Source of the DNA: Bacillota bacterium
GTDB lineage: Bacteria; Bacillota; Dethiobacteria; Dethiobacterales; Dethiobacteraceae
Reading direction: 5' to 3'
DNA: 64,000 bases
NCBI GenBank assembly: GCA_018725565.1
Contig: QLUR01000012.1
Span: 1-64,000 of the forward strand
Positions 61,851 through 64,000 of this stretch are shown here, piece after piece. The position numbers and the translations under genes were made by a program. Each line of letters opens with the position of its first letter. Position 1 is the first letter of the stretch. The notes under the pieces are model-generated. The model was not told where the DNA came from and ran no database searches. It saw only the letters and a program-made list of their open reading frames with translations.

Positions 61851-62516
61851 TTATACTGCATCTTCATCCCGGCTGCAATACAAACCGCTCTTAATAATAT
61901 ATTGTGCAACCAGTTCCGGCGCCATGTATTTTATAGATTTACCTTCCGCGACACGCCTGCGGATCAAAGTTGAGGAAATAGCAACAGCCGGAATTTCAAG
62001 GATATGAATACCAGGCAGCGCCTCCGGGCAACTTACGGCAAACGTTTCAGTAAGTTTGTCCAGACCATAGCCAGGACGTGTAACAGCTATAAAGGAGCAG
62101 ATGGAGAGAAGTTCACGGTAATCTTTCCAGGTAAGTATTTCCAAAATGGCATCCGCGCCGCTGATGAAATATAATTTACATTTCCCGCCAAAAATAGCGT
62201 AGAAATAGCGGACGGTATCAATCGTATAAGAAACCCTGTCAGGCGGGCGCTCAAGCTCAAATCTGGAAACACTGAAATAAGGGTTGGTAATCGTCGCCAT
62301 AACAGTCATCAGGTAACGGTGCTCCTGGTCGCTGATACGTCTTGAATTTTTGTGTGGAGGGTGGCCAGCCGGCACAAATATCACCTGTTCAAGACCAAAT
62401 TGGATGCGCACCTCTTCCGCCGTCAGCAGGTGCCCCAGGTGAATCGGGTCAAAGGTCCCGCCCATCAGGCCAACTGACAGGCACTGCTCTGTGTTTTCTG
62501 TTTGGTGAAGAGACAT
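61851..62516 (-). CDS. nadD: Nicotinate-nucleotide adenylyltransferase
   Basis: A 221-residue NAD-synthesis enzyme with GGTFDPIHLGHLL (nucleotide and HxGH motifs) and ISSTLIRRRVAEG near the C-terminus. It lies 13 nt after obg. AGGGAGGA precedes the ATG. Confidence 0.95.
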   Translation of the reverse strand: MSLHQTENTEQCLSVGLMGGTFDPIHLGHLLTAEEVRIQFGLEQVIFVPAGHPPHKNSRRISDQEHRYLMTVMATITNPYFSVSRFELERPPDRVSYTIDTVRYFYAIFGGKCKLYFISGADAILEILTWKDYRELLSICSFIAVTRPGYGLDKLTETFAVSCPEALPGIHILEIPAVAISSTLIRRRVAEGKSIKYMAPELVAQYIIKSGLYCSRDEDAV

Positions 62517-62529
62517 GCTTTCCTCCCTG

Positions 62530-63813
62530 TCAGTCTTCTCCCTGCAAAAAAGTGAACTCTATCTTGCCGATCCGTACCGTATCCCCGTTGCTCACCCCCG
62601 CGGCAGACAGTTTTTTTTCAAGGCCTCGGTGCCGGAATATCCGTTGAAACCTCCTGACAGCAACATCGTTGTCAAAATCAGTCATCGCAACTAGTTTCTC
62701 AAGCCTCGCACCACGAACAACAAATTCGTCCCCTTCCCGGGCAATGACCAACTCTTCTGCCGAAGTTCCCTCCTGCTCGTTTAAATAGTGTTCCAGAGGT
62801 TCATCCGTCAAACCTGCTGCAGGTAACTCCCTCAGAAGACCAGCCACATGATAAAGCACCTTGTCCAGGCCTTCCCCGGTAACAGCCGAAACCGGGAATA
62901 CACCGGCCGGTCCCAACTCTTTGCGCAACAGCTCCAACCCGGCAGCAGCCTGCGGCAGATCCATCTTGTTTGCTACCACCACCTGCGGCAATTCAGCCAG
63001 TCGCCGGTTATAAAGGCTAAGCTCCTTGTTGATCTGATGCAGGTCGCTAAGTGGATCCCGCCCATCAACGCCGGCCGCATCAACCAGATGAATCAACAGC
63101 CTGGTCCGCTCCACGTGGCGCAAAAATTCATGACCAAGACCCAAGCCTTTGTGCGCACCCTCGATTAACCCGGGGATGTCAGCAACAACAAACGGTTCGA
63201 CACCGGCTGCTTCCACTACGCCAAGATTTGGCGTCAGCGTGGTAAAAGGATAGTCGGCCACCTTGGGCCGCGCCGCTGAGACCCTGCTTAAAAAAGTAGA
63301 CTTCCCGGCATTGGGAAAACCGATAAGGCCGACATCTGCAATTAACTTCAACTCCAGGAGCAGCCAGCGCTCCCCTCCCGGCTCCCCTTTTTCAGCATGG
63401 CGCGGAGCCTTATCAAAGGAAGAAGCAAAACGGGCGTTGCCGCGGCCGCCCCGGCCTCCTCGGGCGGCCACAAACGACTGCCCTTCTGCGGTAAGATCCA
63501 TTAAAAGCCGCTCTGTCTCCGCATCCCGAACCTGGGTACCAGGAGGTATCTGGACAATCAGGTCTTTGGCACTGCGTCCTTGCCTGTTGCCTCCCTGACC
63601 ATGCTCACCCCTGCCTGCACGCAAATGTTGATGGTAACGGAAATCATGGAGCGTATGTTTTCCCGTTCCCACCACAAGTACCACATCTCCGCCGCGGCCT
63701 CCGTCGCCTCCATCAGGCCCGCCGCGTGCTACGAATTTGTCTCGATGAAAGGAAACAATCCCATTGCCTCCATTGCCGCCCTTAACGTAAATCTTGGCCC
63801 GATCAACGAACAA
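62530..63813 (-). CDS. obg: GTPase Obg
   Basis: A 427-residue ribosome-associated GTPase: the glycine-rich Obg fold (KGGNGGNGIVSFHRDKF), G1 GFPNAGKST, G3 DIPGLIEGAHKGLGLGHEFL, G4 NKMD, and a C-terminal OCT domain. TTG 63813 gives the conserved start MFVDRAKIYVKGG and follows GGAGGTGG; GTG 63822 is the open-frame alternative but overlaps that site. Confidence 0.95.
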   Translation of the reverse strand: MFVDRAKIYVKGGNGGNGIVSFHRDKFVARGGPDGGDGGRGGDVVLVVGTGKHTLHDFRYHQHLRAGRGEHGQGGNRQGRSAKDLIVQIPPGTQVRDAETERLLMDLTAEGQSFVAARGGRGGRGNARFASSFDKAPRHAEKGEPGGERWLLLELKLIADVGLIGFPNAGKSTFLSRVSAARPKVADYPFTTLTPNLGVVEAAGVEPFVVADIPGLIEGAHKGLGLGHEFLRHVERTRLLIHLVDAAGVDGRDPLSDLHQINKELSLYNRRLAELPQVVVANKMDLPQAAAGLELLRKELGPAGVFPVSAVTGEGLDKVLYHVAGLLRELPAAGLTDEPLEHYLNEQEGTSAEELVIAREGDEFVVRGARLEKLVAMTDFDNDVAVRRFQRIFRHRGLEKKLSAAGVSNGDTVRIGKIEFTFLQGED

Positions 63814-63839
63814 CGCGACCACCTCCGGAATTGCCCCGC

Positions 63840-64000
63840 TTATTGTTCGCTGATCATCTGCTGCTTATCCAGCAATAATGTCAGCCCGCCTTCTTCATTG
63901 CTAATAGCGCGATCAAGGCCGTGACCAGCAGCATTTTTCAACAAGCTCGCCAAGTCTGGCTGCTCCCCCGGGGCAGGAGAAAACCGCAAAGAAACACTGG
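63840..64000 (-). CDS. 3' end of a gene upstream of obg, possibly Spo0B-like
   Basis: The window edge cuts this gene; 53 codons are visible, ending LTLLLDKQQMISEQ and a TAA 26 nt before the obg start. The visible part (RFSPAPGEQPDLASLLKNAA) suggests a folded domain end. In spore-forming Firmicutes the gene in this position is often a Spo0B-type sporulation phosphotransfer or sensor protein, so that identity rests on position only. Confidence 0.5.
   Translation of the reverse strand, partial: SVSLRFSPAPGEQPDLASLLKNAAGHGLDRAISNEEGGLTLLLDKQQMISEQ

Overview
The window reads as a chromosomal segment of a moderately GC-rich, anaerobic, spore-forming Firmicute, most likely a Clostridia member of Peptococcaceae type. 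The evidence is the gene order: glyQ-glyS with a glycine T-box, a PPDK regulator next to ppdK, recO-era-cdd-ybeY-phoH-yqfD-yqfC-floA-nfeD-rpsU, rpoD-dnaG, and rsfS-LCP-yqeK-nadD-obg. The sporulation genes yqfC and yqfD and a probable Spo0B-like gene end fit this. Most genes lie on the minus strand. No genus is claimed.

Layout. 0-6.5 kb: a zinc-ribbon protein, a T-box 3' fragment, a FetAB-type ABC transporter (+), then a solitary pentaheme nitrite reductase NrfA, a chemoreceptor, an unrecognised 54-residue protein and AzlCD. 6.6-13 kb: rpsI-rplM, rpoD-dnaG behind a possible attenuator, and a two-component system. 13.3-24.8 kb: a D,D-carboxypeptidase, a MaoC hydratase, ppdK and its regulator, glycyl-tRNA synthetase, recO, era, cdd and a small membrane protein converging on cdd. 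24.8-36.7 kb: DUF881, ybeY, phoH, yqfD, yqfC, floA, nfeD, rpsU, a HIT protein and two exopolysaccharide genes.

37-50 kb is the main accessory block: a TRAP transporter (dctP-dctQ-dctM), two HxxNPP-type 3-hydroxyacyl dehydrogenases, an extended SDR, a beta-keto acid cleavage enzyme (BKACE), a GctAB-type CoA-transferase, two hotdog proteins, and a divergent GAF/PucR-type regulator. The parts suggest uptake of a hydroxy carboxylic acid, oxidation to a beta-keto acid, acetyl-CoA-dependent cleavage to acetoacetate plus a new acyl-CoA, and CoA transfer. The substrate cannot be read from the sequence; residue 14 of the BKACE is Ile, which argues against the classical lysine-fermentation substrate.

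50-59.4 kb: RNase P RNA with an enlarged P12-like arm, a type III DNA methyltransferase without a restriction subunit, then a 6.6-kb segment bounded by two nearly identical 80-bp direct repeats, one running into the 3' end of tRNA-Ala(GGC). The segment holds a secreted stalk-domain protein, an anti-sigma-like membrane protein, HicAB, a ParE-like toxin without a partner, a Phd-VapC pair, a GIY-YIG protein and fragments of a ParB-type and a VOC-type gene. It looks like a remnant island. 59.4-64 kb: rsfS, LCP protein, yqeK, an RRM protein, nadD, obg and the 3' end of an upstream gene.

All calls come from reading motifs, gene order and nucleotide signals; no database search was run.
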